From the NCBI RefSeq assembly GCF_001420695.1, contig NZ_LJJB01000007.1:941890-1005889 (forward strand): DNA of 64,000 nucleotides, in the 5' to 3' direction. The notes under the pieces are model-generated. The model was not told the DNA's origin. It made no database searches and saw nothing but the letters and a program-made list of their open reading frames with translations. This document shows, one piece after another, positions 34,413 to 42,462 of the stretch. Position 1 is the stretch's first letter, and each line of letters begins with the position of its first letter. Source of the stretch: Brevibacillus choshinensis. GTDB taxonomy: Bacteria > Bacillota > Bacilli > Brevibacillales > Brevibacillaceae. A program made the translations under genes and the position numbers.

Positions 34413-34439
34413 GAACGACCAATCGAGGTCGTTTTTTTA
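34413..34439 (+). terminator. Terminator of the symporter operon
   Basis: AACGACC / GGTCGTT stem with 6-nt loop, then seven T. Confidence 0.85.
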
Positions 34440-34511
34440 TTTCTATTTTTTGACAACAAAATCTATAGCAAGAACGTCTAACCATGCATCTAGGGAGAAG
34501 AGGGTGTCAAT

Positions 34512-35462
34512 TTGAAAAAAATTGTGTGGGGACTTGTTTGTGGTGTGGCGCTTGCCAGCTCGTCTGTCGCTTTGGCTTCGAATTCGATTCAGGCTTTCTT
34601 GTTTCCTGTTCAGTTCGAGATCAATGGCAGTGCAGTATCCATGTCAAAAGATGACAAGGTACTGCAAGTGGATGGCCGAGCTTACGTACCGATTCGATTC
34701 GTTGCAGAAAATTTGGGTGCGACGATCGATTATGACTCATCTACGAAGAAGATTTTAATCAAGAATCAAAAGCTGAACCTCATCGATCCTCATTACAAGA
34801 CCATTTCAGTAGGAAATCTGATCGTCACGAAAGACGGGAATCACTCCAAAGTAACGGGGCAAATCGAGATAGCAGGAGTAGGCAACTCCCAAAATTCCAT
34901 CGAAGCCAAGCTGTCTTTTTACAATGCGGCTAATAAAAAGTTGGGCGAAGCGGTGATCCGGGGAACGAATATCGGGGTAGATGCTCAGACTTTCCTTGCA
35001 CAGGGAAATGGTGATTTACGTGAATATGCGAGGGTTACTCTCCAAGTAGAGTCCGTCAACGACAAAAAAGTGTTGGAAGAGCCGGGCGTGCTTTATGAAA
35101 ACAAAGATTTTCATTTTTCGCTTACACTGCCCAAAAGCTGGGTAGGAAAGTATGAGGTCGTAGAAACACGTAACGAAGCCACAGAGATGACGTATCATTT
35201 CATCGATCGTGCGAATAAAAGCTATGGGGGCGTCGTATTTTCCCTATCTGTTTGGAAGCGGGATGACTGGGAAGCTAGCGAGTCTGGCGAAATGGAAGTC
35301 GGACGAACCAAGAAGATCGGAGAAAGCGGAAGTTTTGTCGTTACCCTTAGCCAGCCTGGAGATGTTCAGTATGATCCTCAAAATGAGAAATTGACCGCCG
35401 AATATGCTCAGATGGCTGCTTTTATCACGAGCATCTCGACATCGTTTCAAGTGAGTAAGTAA
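34512..35462 (+). CDS. Copper amine oxidase N-terminal (stalk) domain exported protein
   Basis: 316 residues: signal peptide (about 1-23, ALA-type site), one copper-amine-oxidase N1 stalk domain (about 32-85, VDGRAYVPIRFVAENLGATI), a FxLYD-like Ig domain (about 95-175) and a C-terminal beta region with SYGGVVFSLSVWKRDDWE. Such proteins are common and abundant outside Paenibacillaceae cells, with unknown function. TTG start at 34512 is set by AGAGGGTG and the clean signal peptide; no ATG is available in frame. A TTGACA at 34450 may be part of its promoter. Confidence 0.85.
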   Translation: MKKIVWGLVCGVALASSSVALASNSIQAFLFPVQFEINGSAVSMSKDDKVLQVDGRAYVPIRFVAENLGATIDYDSSTKKILIKNQKLNLIDPHYKTISVGNLIVTKDGNHSKVTGQIEIAGVGNSQNSIEAKLSFYNAANKKLGEAVIRGTNIGVDAQTFLAQGNGDLREYARVTLQVESVNDKKVLEEPGVLYENKDFHFSLTLPKSWVGKYEVVETRNEATEMTYHFIDRANKSYGGVVFSLSVWKRDDWEASESGEMEVGRTKKIGESGSFVVTLSQPGDVQYDPQNEKLTAEYAQMAAFITSISTSFQVSK

Positions 35463-35567
35463 TGCCTGATAGCGCCTCTCCTGAGTACATGGGACTACGA
35501 AAGAGGTTTCCCCAGTGGTAAGATAGGGTAGTAACACAGGGGAGGAAGGAATCAGGAGGAAGACCCC

Positions 35568-36629
35568 ATGAAATATGTAAATGTCGAGCAAGTGGAACCG
35601 GGCGATGTGCTGTCCCGTAGTATTTATACGAGTGAAGGCTTGACTCTCTTGCACGCTGGCGTTCAGTTAACTGTCGGAATGATCCATAAGTTGCGCAGTT
35701 TTGGTGTGACCATGCTAAGTATCAAAGATCCGTTGCTTGATGAAGTAAAAGAAGAGGATGTCGTCACAGAAGCGACCCGCAAAGATGCGATACGCAATCT
35801 TTCTGCAGCCATCCAGTGTGTGCAGAGCGGCAAACATATGGATGTGCGAGGCATTCACAAGTCAGTGACCAACATCGTGGATGAAACTCTGCGTAATCGC
35901 CGTGTGCTGTTGAACTTGGGTGAAATCCGGACAGTGGACAATGCAATGTACATCCATGCGTTAAACGTTTGTATGATGGCGACTGTGATTGGAGTGGGGC
36001 TGGCCTACAACACGACTCAATTAAAAGAGCTGGCAATCGGCGCACTCCTGCACGATATCGGGAAATTGAGTGTAGATAAGAATGCACCTGCCTACAAGGC
36101 AAACAGCATGGAAAATCATCATACCTGGCTAGGCTTTCACCTTTTGCGAAAAAAACACGAGATGAGCATTGTCTCCGCTCATATTCCTCTGCAGCACCAT
36201 GAGTGGGTGGATGGTAGCGGAATCCCGCGCGGACTAGTCGGAGAGGACATTCACGATTTCGCCAAGATCGTCGCGATCTGTAACTACTACGACAATCTGA
36301 TCTCGCCTCTATCCGAAGAAGAGGAAACGCTGCCACCCTATGAAGCGTGCGAAAAAATCATGGGCTTGGCAGAAAAGCGCTTTGACCACAAAATGGTGAT
36401 TCATTTTTTACGTTCGATCGCGCTGTATCCGACAGGGACTTCATTGAAGCTGAGCACAGGGGAAATAGGGGTTGTGATTGACCAGAATCGTGGATTGCCA
36501 ACGCGTCCAGTCGTGAGGGTGATCCGGCGAGAACAACAAGCGAGCAAGCACATGGTCGAGGAGCACGAGATCCGTGACATTGATTTAAGTGAAAAACCAA
36601 CCGTTTTTATATCTGGGGTCATGGAGTAA
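35568..36629 (+). CDS. HD-GYP domain phosphohydrolase, probable c-di-GMP phosphodiesterase
   Basis: 353 residues. After an N-terminal region (1-100) the HD-GYP domain has ALLHDIGKL (HD, about 160-168), a conserved second histidine region and HHEWVDGSGIPRGL. The canonical DGxGYP is DGSGIPRG here, with isoleucine in place of tyrosine, so activity may be altered. HD-GYP enzymes degrade c-di-GMP (to GMP or pGpG); the window also has a GGDEF/EAL protein. ATG 35568 follows GGAGGAAGACCCC. Confidence 0.85.
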   Translation: MKYVNVEQVEPGDVLSRSIYTSEGLTLLHAGVQLTVGMIHKLRSFGVTMLSIKDPLLDEVKEEDVVTEATRKDAIRNLSAAIQCVQSGKHMDVRGIHKSVTNIVDETLRNRRVLLNLGEIRTVDNAMYIHALNVCMMATVIGVGLAYNTTQLKELAIGALLHDIGKLSVDKNAPAYKANSMENHHTWLGFHLLRKKHEMSIVSAHIPLQHHEWVDGSGIPRGLVGEDIHDFAKIVAICNYYDNLISPLSEEEETLPPYEACEKIMGLAEKRFDHKMVIHFLRSIALYPTGTSLKLSTGEIGVVIDQNRGLPTRPVVRVIRREQQASKHMVEEHEIRDIDLSEKPTVFISGVME

Positions 36630-36713
36630 GGCGAAAGTCAGGGTTTTTTCCTTCCAAGATCAGGGAGAGTCCCTACATACGGGGGAACATGACTGATCTA
36701 CAATGAAAACAGG

Positions 36714-36730
36714 CAAGGGGCTGGCCCTTG
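36714..36730. promoter_or_regulatory. Inverted repeat upstream of the universal stress protein gene
   Basis: CAAGGG / CCCTTG arms around GCTGG, about 30 nt before the start codon. Function unknown; could be an operator or a hairpin in the leader. Confidence 0.3.
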
Positions 36731-36759
36731 ACCATGATTAGAGGAAAGGACGTGTACGT

Positions 36760-37623
36760 ATGTCCCGTATTCTGGTACCCGTTGATTTTTCTGCACAATC
36801 CATCCAGGCTGTCCGTTTTGCGACCGCCTATGCAAGAGACAAGCATGAATTGACCATCCTGCATGTCATACAGCCATTCCCATCGCGCCATGTTGTGAAC
36901 AAGCTGGGACGACAGAGCGTTGAAAAGATTCAATTGGATGAAGCGAAGGAAGATGTAAAACCGCTTATAGAGATCGTCGAAAAGGCCGGTGTAGCGTACC
37001 ATCTCGAAATCGTGTTTGGAAATCCACATGAAGAGATAGCCAAGTACGCAACAGACGAGTACATCGCCGTCGTCATGGGCACACATGGATACGGAAGAAT
37101 GACCGGATATCTCAAGCAAAGCGTCAGTTATCCTACCATTCACGATGCCAAAATTCCTGTCTTCCTTATTTCTGAAGAGACGGATGCGAGTCATTTCCCT
37201 TGGCGCAATGTCTTGCTAACGGTCGATGGATCGGATCAAGCGATGGCAGCGGCTAATACGGCACTCCAGTTAAGTGAGGGGATGGATGTCTCGTTTACCT
37301 TGCTGACAGTTGTTACCCCTCCTGTGGCGTATACGGGAATGTATGGTGTCGGTTGGGAAGACACAGCTACATTGGAGAATTGGGGCCGCGAGACGCTTCG
37401 TCCGTACGAAGAGTTGCTCGAGGAAAGGATGATTCCCTATGCGAGCAAAGTACTGATCGGCGATCCGGCTACGCTGATCAGAGAAACTGCGCAAGAAAAA
37501 GAAGCTAGTCTCATCGCTCTCGGTCATCATGGACTAGGAGGAATTGCGGGGACCTTGGTGGGAAGTGTTACGTTCAAGACGATCCATCGTGCCCAGACAC
37601 CACTTCTCATTGTGAAATCGTAA
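36760..37623 (+). CDS. Universal stress protein, two UspA domains
   Basis: 287 residues with two Usp domains (about 1-140 and 150-287). The first begins SRILVPVDFSAQS; the second begins WRNVLLTVDGSDQA and ends with GHHGLGGIAGTLVGSVTFKTIHRAQTPLL, where GxxGx9GS(V)T is the ATP-binding signature. The first domain has only a partial ATP-binding motif (GTHGYGRMTGYLKQSVS). Tandem Usp proteins act in stress or stationary phase. ATG 36760 has GAGGAAAGGA upstream. Confidence 0.9.
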   Translation: MSRILVPVDFSAQSIQAVRFATAYARDKHELTILHVIQPFPSRHVVNKLGRQSVEKIQLDEAKEDVKPLIEIVEKAGVAYHLEIVFGNPHEEIAKYATDEYIAVVMGTHGYGRMTGYLKQSVSYPTIHDAKIPVFLISEETDASHFPWRNVLLTVDGSDQAMAAANTALQLSEGMDVSFTLLTVVTPPVAYTGMYGVGWEDTATLENWGRETLRPYEELLEERMIPYASKVLIGDPATLIRETAQEKEASLIALGHHGLGGIAGTLVGSVTFKTIHRAQTPLLIVKS

Positions 37624-37640
37624 ATCAAAATAATACGGAA

Positions 37641-37672
37641 CGGCTGTCCCATTCTCGGGCAGCTGTTTTTTT
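37641..37672 (+). terminator. Terminator after universal stress protein gene
   Basis: CGGCTGTCCC pairs with GGGCAGCTG with one bulge, then seven T. Confidence 0.7.
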
Positions 37673-37770
37673 GTTCACTACGGGAAATCCCTCTTGACCA
37701 AGGGTCGCACTTTCGGTTGAGAACAGGACCGTCTGGAGAAAATGGGTAGAAAGGAAGAGAGGGACAGCGG

Positions 37771-38613
37771 ATGAAGATCGGAAGCCATGTGAGCATACGG
37801 CACGGATATGAAGCAGCTGCGAGGACGGCAAGTAGCTTAGGCGCCAAGTCCTATCAATTCTTTCCGAAAAACCCACGGAGCTTGGGTGTCAAAGAGTTCG
37901 ATGAACGAGATGCCATGGCTTGTCGTACTTTTTGTGAGCAACAAGGGATTCTCTCCATTGCCCATACACCCTACACCGTCAATTTGTGTGCGCAGGATCC
38001 GGGTCTTTACGAAGCGACGATCCTTTCTGTTCAAAATGATCTGGATATCGCGGATTCATGCGGTGCGATTGGCGTTGTCGTTCATTTTGGTCATTACAAA
38101 GGGAGCGACGCGCTGGAAGGCTACAAACGGATGATTAGCATGGTCAACCGCATTCTCGCAGATTGGGGGGGAAAGGCACGCCTGCTGGTGGAAAATAATG
38201 CGGGACAGGGCAATCGCATGGGGACGACGCTGGAGGAACTGACACAGGTGCGTCTTCTAGTGGATGAGCCGCAGAAAGTAGGCTTTTGCCTCGACACTTG
38301 TCACGCTTTTGCCAGTGGTATGTGGCGTGGGGATGATTGGGGGCAGGTGGCAGAGCGTATGCGGTCGCTCCATTTCTTTTCCAGCCTGTGCGCCGTCCAT
38401 TTAAACGATTCTCTCTATTCAACAGGCTCCTTTCGTGACCGGCATGCAAACATCGGGAAAGGGATGATCGGAGACGCCGCATTTGCGTCCTTTTTGCAAA
38501 CTCCTGAATTGCAAGGATTGCCAATCGTCCTGGAAACCCCCAAGCAAGGGGAGGAGAGCCATCGGGAGGAGATCAATCACGTACACGAGTTGGCTGATAA
38601 CTGGCAGGGATGA
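37771..38613 (+). CDS. nfo: Endonuclease IV (AP endonuclease family 2)
   Basis: 280 residues with the TIM-barrel signatures of deoxyribonuclease IV: KIGSHVSI at the start, SIAHTPYTVN, VVHFGHYKG, LLVENNAGQGNRMGTTLEEL, GFCLDTCHAFASG and AVHLNDS. These supply the His/Glu/Asp ligands of the three-zinc centre. It incises DNA 5' to abasic sites in base excision repair. Bacillus spore-DNA repair uses this enzyme together with ExoA. ATG 37771 follows GGGACAGCGG. Confidence 0.93.
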   Translation: MKIGSHVSIRHGYEAAARTASSLGAKSYQFFPKNPRSLGVKEFDERDAMACRTFCEQQGILSIAHTPYTVNLCAQDPGLYEATILSVQNDLDIADSCGAIGVVVHFGHYKGSDALEGYKRMISMVNRILADWGGKARLLVENNAGQGNRMGTTLEELTQVRLLVDEPQKVGFCLDTCHAFASGMWRGDDWGQVAERMRSLHFFSSLCAVHLNDSLYSTGSFRDRHANIGKGMIGDAAFASFLQTPELQGLPIVLETPKQGEESHREEINHVHELADNWQG

Positions 38614-38665
38614 CCTACTTGTGGTACAGTGTGAGATGGAATGTGGTCAATGAGGAGGAATACCG

Positions 38666-39070
38666 ATGAAAAGACGAATTAAGGTCACCATCACGGATTT
38701 TGCACCGCTCAAGGAAAACTTGAACGATCAAGCCGAGCTGGCCCTATACGAATCAGCCAATGGAAATACATACGATGCCGAAATCGAGCATGACGGTTAT
38801 GCAGTCGTGGACCTTTCGGAGGATGACTATATCGAGCTGGCTCCAGGCGAGTACCAGCTGATGATCGAGGAATGGACGAATGCGGGGCAAATCGGCGATC
38901 TGACGCTGCAAACCAAGTCAGACCCGGCTGACGACAAAGCGCTGTTGTATCGCACGGTTGATGCTGCAGGCAATGAAGTGGAGGCACCTGTGTCCGTCTC
39001 CAAGCAAGTGGTGGAGCTGGTCGCCAAAACGTGGTTTGGGAAAAAGCAAAAGACTGAAGCTGACGTGTAA
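38666..39070 (+). CDS. 134-residue hypothetical protein
   Basis: Acidic protein of unknown function with strong ribosome-binding site (GAGGAGG 9 nt before ATG). It is mostly predicted beta-strand up to about residue 90 (RRIKVTITDFAPLK, YDAEIEHDGYAVVDLSEDDYIEL) followed by a helical end (SKQVVELVAKTW) and a basic tail. It lies 52 nt after nfo and may be co-transcribed. No family is recognised. Confidence 0.68.
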   Translation: MKRRIKVTITDFAPLKENLNDQAELALYESANGNTYDAEIEHDGYAVVDLSEDDYIELAPGEYQLMIEEWTNAGQIGDLTLQTKSDPADDKALLYRTVDAAGNEVEAPVSVSKQVVELVAKTWFGKKQKTEADV

Positions 39071-39089
39071 AGAAGCGTAGACAAGCAAA

Positions 39090-39118
39090 GGAGCAATGAT
39101 TGAGATTGCTCCTTTTTC
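39090..39118 (+). terminator. Terminator after the 134-residue gene
   Basis: GGAGCAAT / ATTGCTCC stem with a 7-nt loop, then TTTTT. Confidence 0.85.
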
Positions 39119-39152
39119 ATTGCTTTCTATCATGACAGAAGCGATGATAACG

Positions 39153-39195
39153 AAAAAGCCGCTGCTCCCACAAAAAGAGGGGAGTAACGGCTTTT
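39153..39195 (-). terminator. Terminator of argS
   Basis: On the minus strand AAAGCCGTTACTCCCC pairs back with GGGAGCAGCGGCTTTTT, followed by T-rich sequence. Confidence 0.75.
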
Positions 39196-39215
39196 GTTTG
39201 TTCATGAAGGCAAAA

Positions 39216-40928
39216 TTACATCTCTTCCGGAGCAGACAGGCCAAGCAGGCGCAATCCTTCCTTGAGAACGGCAACCACAGCTGCGACGAGCTGCAGGCGA
39301 GAAGCCTTGATGTCTTCTTCTTCCGCGAGGATGCGGACGTTAGCATAAAATTTGTTGAACGACTGAGCCAGATCAATCACGTATTTCCCGATTTGGGAAG
39401 GGTCGAAGTTGTCGCTGGCGCGCTCGATCACTTCCGGGAATCCGTTCAAGAGGGTGATGACTGCCCATGCTTCTTTGCTGTCCAGAGCGCTTTCAGCCAA
39501 GGCCGTTTGCGCCGGTTGGAAGTTACCTCTGCGCAGCAGTGAGCAGGCACGCGCGTGGGTGTATTGGACATAAGGCCCTGTTTCGCCTTCAAATGTCAGC
39601 ATTTCTTCCAGAGAGAAGTTGATGTCGTTCAGGCGGTAGTTTTTCAAGTCGTGGAAAATGACGGCACCGACACCTACTTGACGAGCGACCTCTTCCTTGT
39701 TGGCCAGAGAAGGGTTCTTCTCCTCGATCACTTTTTGTACATCTGCGATCGCTTGGGAGAGCACTTCTTCCAGGAGGACGACTTTCCCTTTACGTGTAGA
39801 CATTTTCTTGCCGTCTTTGAGCATCATGCCAAACGGAATGTGGTGCATGTCACGCGACCAGTCATAGCCCATCTTTTCCAGTACTTTGTAGAGCTGTTGG
39901 AAATGGAGGCGTTGCTCGTTTCCTACGACGTACACCGCTTTGGCAAAATCATATGTTTCGTGACGGTACAGGGCTGCAGCCAAATCACGAGTCGCATAGA
40001 GTGTCGCGCCATCGGATTTTTTGATCAGGCTAGGAGGCATGTCATACTCGTCCAGACTCACGACTAGTGCGCCGTCAGACTCAGTCAACAGTCCTTTTTC
40101 CTCCAGCAAAGTAACGACGCGATCCATCTTGTCGTTGTAGAACGCTTCGCCGTTGGTGGAGTCGAAGGAAACGTTCATCAGGTCGTAGATCTTCATGAAT
40201 TCTTTCAACGATTCGTCGCGGAACCATTTCCACAGGTGAAGTGCTTCCTCGTCGCCATCTTCAAGCTTTTTGAACCATTCACGGCCCTGATCTTCCAGAG
40301 ACGGGTTGTCTTTCGCTTCGTCGTGGAAACGTACGTACAGCGTGAGCAGCTCCTTGATTGGTTCCGCTTTTACTTTCGATTCGTCCCCCCACATGCGATA
40401 GGCGACGATGAGTTTTCCGAACTGCGTGCCCCAGTCACCGAGATGGTTGATGCGCACTGGTTGGTAGCCTTGTTTCTCCATGATGTTGGCAATCGCGTTC
40501 CCGATCACAGTCGAACGCAAGTGACCCATGGAAAAAGGCTTGGCGATATTCGGGGAGGAGAGGTCTATCGGAACCTTGCGACCTTGTCCCAGATTGCTAT
40601 CTCCGTAAGCACTGCCTTGCGAGAGGATCGTTCCGATAACTTGCTCAGCAACAACTGCTTGGTCCAGGAACAGGTTGACGTACGGTCCCACAGCAGTCGC
40701 TTCGCGCAAGGGAGCACCACTGATATGTCCGGCAAGTTCAGCCGCAATCATCGGAGGTGCCTTGCGGAGTGCTTTTGCCAATTGGAAGCAAGGGAAAGCG
40801 ATATCCCCCATTGCAGGGTTTGGCGGTGTTTCCAGCATTGCATATACTGTTTCTTTTGGTAAGTTTTCTACGCCCTGTTGTGCGAGTGCGTCGGCGATTT
40901 TTTCCGCCACTTGGTGTTTGTAGCTCAT
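39216..40928 (-). CDS. argS: Arginyl-tRNA synthetase
   Basis: 570 residues, class Ia synthetase that charges tRNA-Arg. The nucleotide-binding HIGH motif appears as MGHLRST (in AKPFSMGHLRST), and a KMS-type loop as KMSTRKG. The N-terminal additional domain (1-110) and C-terminal anticodon-binding DALR-type domain (about 450-570, FEGETGPYVQYTHARA) are present. ATG 40928 has AAAGGAG upstream; an in-frame start at 41033 would fall in the T-box leader. It is under T-box control (see 40978-41240). Confidence 0.95.
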   Translation of the reverse strand: MSYKHQVAEKIADALAQQGVENLPKETVYAMLETPPNPAMGDIAFPCFQLAKALRKAPPMIAAELAGHISGAPLREATAVGPYVNLFLDQAVVAEQVIGTILSQGSAYGDSNLGQGRKVPIDLSSPNIAKPFSMGHLRSTVIGNAIANIMEKQGYQPVRINHLGDWGTQFGKLIVAYRMWGDESKVKAEPIKELLTLYVRFHDEAKDNPSLEDQGREWFKKLEDGDEEALHLWKWFRDESLKEFMKIYDLMNVSFDSTNGEAFYNDKMDRVVTLLEEKGLLTESDGALVVSLDEYDMPPSLIKKSDGATLYATRDLAAALYRHETYDFAKAVYVVGNEQRLHFQQLYKVLEKMGYDWSRDMHHIPFGMMLKDGKKMSTRKGKVVLLEEVLSQAIADVQKVIEEKNPSLANKEEVARQVGVGAVIFHDLKNYRLNDINFSLEEMLTFEGETGPYVQYTHARACSLLRRGNFQPAQTALAESALDSKEAWAVITLLNGFPEVIERASDNFDPSQIGKYVIDLAQSFNKFYANVRILAEEEDIKASRLQLVAAVVAVLKEGLRLLGLSAPEEM

Positions 40929-40977
40929 GTGAATCTCCTTTCTAATTAGAAAAAGGCTGGGTGCCCCAAATAAAAAA

Positions 40978-41240
40978 ACCTCTACGTCTCCTGTGAAAAA
41001 AGAGACGAGAGGTTTGTGCTCCCGCGGTGCCACTCCTGTTGTTTTTGCCTAAGCAAAAACCGCTTGATCTGCAATATCGGGCAGTCCCGGCGTTTCCCTA
41101 CACAATCCGCGCAAAGGAGGATGTTCAGGACGCTTCTCCGAGGTGCGTTTCCTTCCGTGTCTGGCATCGGGCTCTCACCGCCCCCGACTCGCTACAGCTT
41201 ACTACACGGAGTACTTTCCTCATCAGCGATTCATCTATTC
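40978..41240 (-). promoter_or_regulatory. T-box leader of argS
   Basis: Reading the minus strand: a stem I region including CTGATGAGGAAAGTAC near the 5' end, then the T-box AGGAGTGGCACCGCG (41023-41037), which pairs with the uncharged tRNA acceptor end, and a terminator ACCTCTCGTCTC / GAGACGTAGAGGT with seven T (40971-41013). A GAAGCGTCC segment near 41130 could hold a CGT (Arg) specifier, which is a guess from sequence only. Promoter -10 TATAAT is at 41247-41252. Uncharged tRNA-Arg would favour the antiterminator and induce argS. Confidence 0.9.
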
Positions 41241-41277
41241 TATAGCATTATAGCTGGTTAGACACCAGTCGTGCAAC

Positions 41278-41772
41278 TCACTCTTCCGGTTTTTGAAGAA
41301 TCTTGTCGAGCTGAGCGAAGTATTCCTTGGTTATCTTTTCCTTTTCCTCGGCACTCAAGTTCTCTGCATTCATCCATTGTTGCTTGAATAGCTCCAGTTG
41401 CTCAAGCATGGCAAGCTCTGCAGCTGCTTCTTCCTCTAGATCGTAGTTTTCAGTTGGATCGAATGGAATCAAACGGTTGTCATTGCCGCTGCGCAAATAA
41501 GGATTGCGCCAATGATCAGGGAAACGGTATGGCTGCTCGCCAAACAACAATCCGAGTACATCATCCGAATCGATGGGCATGAAGTGATCGTAATCGTCAC
41601 GTCGTCCACCCTCTGAAAGGTTGATGTGCGAGAGGAAGTAATGCAAGTAATGCTCCCCCGTCTCCTTGGTTTTCACGATCGAATAGGTCTCAAATTCACT
41701 ATGCTCAAGTTCCTTTATCGTCTCAAGAGAGGACAAAAATTCTTCTTTTTCACGTGCATCTAGTGTGTCCAC
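41278..41772 (-). CDS. 164-residue acidic hypothetical protein
   Basis: An acidic, charged, mostly helical soluble protein (AREKEEFLSSLETIKELEHSE..., AELAMLEQLELFKQQW, SAEEKEKITKEYF) with no recognised domain. The GTG at 41772 has AAAGGAG 9 nt upstream; longer starts lack ribosome-binding sites. It lies upstream of the argS T-box leader on the same strand, and the T-box -10 is only about 26 nt past its stop, so read-through may feed the leader. Function unknown. Confidence 0.7.
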   Translation of the reverse strand: MDTLDAREKEEFLSSLETIKELEHSEFETYSIVKTKETGEHYLHYFLSHINLSEGGRRDDYDHFMPIDSDDVLGLLFGEQPYRFPDHWRNPYLRSGNDNRLIPFDPTENYDLEEEAAAELAMLEQLELFKQQWMNAENLSAEEKEKITKEYFAQLDKILQKPEE

Positions 41773-41875
41773 AGCGTTTCGCTCCTTTGTATTGCCAAGC
41801 CGCGATACCATTTTTCGTTCAGTATAGCAAAAGCCGCGAATGGAGACAACGAAGGAAGGTTTATGGACATGCAAA

Positions 41876-41906
41876 AAGAGCCTAGAGGAATTAGCTCTAG
41901 GCCCTT
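41876..41906 (-). terminator. Terminator of the YjcZ-like gene
   Basis: GCCTAGAG / CTCTAGGC stem with TAATTC loop on the minus strand, followed by TCTTTTTGC. Confidence 0.75.
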
Positions 41907-41920
41907 TTCCATAAAGTTGA

Positions 41921-42025
41921 CTAGCAGCCGTCACACGAACACGCAATGATTACCAGCAGGATAAACAGAACGAGCACCAATGCGAAGTTGTCACCGAAAA
42001 AACCGCCGCAGAAAGATGTACTCAA
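41921..42025 (-). CDS. 34-residue YjcZ-like sporulation protein
   Basis: A TTG start at 42025 preceded by AAGGAGG 10 nt upstream. The product has one hydrophobic helix FALVLVLFILLVIIA with a glycine-rich head (CGGFFGD) and a cysteine-rich tail (CSCDGC), the layout of the YjcZ/SscA family of tiny spore proteins. It has its own terminator. Too short for standard gene finders with TTG start, so easily missed. The cysteine at each end of the helix is unusual. Confidence 0.68.
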   Translation of the reverse strand: MSTSFCGGFFGDNFALVLVLFILLVIIACSCDGC

Positions 42026-42157
42026 GTTTGTTTCCCCTCCTTTCCGTTATGCTCTAGTCTATACACGAACACACAGATTGGCGTGGGCGAATGACTAGTT
42101 CCAACAAAAATGGGCGTAAGCTTTTTGGACAGCAGTAAATATTAGACAAATTCTCAA

Positions 42158-42186
42158 TTGACGAAGAGACAGGGGGGTGATAAGAT
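42158..42186 (+). promoter_or_regulatory. SigA-type promoter of the SAM-riboswitch operon
   Basis: TTGACG, exactly 17 bp, TAAGAT; the start of transcription would be near 42193, some 45 nt before the riboswitch aptamer. Confidence 0.75.
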
Positions 42187-42236
42187 ACTTGCAAAACATC
42201 AAAGAAGTTTGAAAATAACTCCATAATGATGTAAGA

Positions 42237-42403
42237 CTCTTATCCAGAGAGGCAGAGGGACTGGCCTGATGAAGCCTCGGCAACCGGTAGAAATCCGGTG
42301 CCAATTCCAGCAAAGCTACGGCTTTGAAAGATGAGAGGATGGCTCAGGCGCATCTGTAATCCGCGGACAAATCCTCTTCTTTTCAAAGAAGGGGATTTTT
42401 TTG
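42237..42403 (+). promoter_or_regulatory. SAM-I riboswitch (S-box) with terminator, upstream of metH
   Basis: The aptamer (42237-42338) shows the conserved CTTATCCAGAGAGG...AGGGACTGGCCTGATGAAGCCTCGGCAACC and GATGAGAG closing helix, with P3 and P4 arms. A terminator hairpin AATCCTCTTCTTT / AAAGAAGGGGATT with seven T follows (42370-42403). Binding of S-adenosylmethionine to the aptamer is known to favour the terminator, so metH and yitJ are shut off when SAM is plentiful. The anti-terminator can form between AGAGGAT and ATCCTCTT. Confidence 0.96.
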
Positions 42404-42462
42404 TTACCTAAAAAAGTGAGTGGTTAGAAATGGCTGAGAAATAGCCAAAAAGGAGCAAGCTG

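Noticed and set aside
39555-40862. Antisense frames in argS (170 and 208 residues)
   Set aside because: Shadows of argS, a fully conserved gene.
41016-41261. Frames over the argS leader
   Set aside because: They fall in the T-box leader and show no ribosome-binding site.
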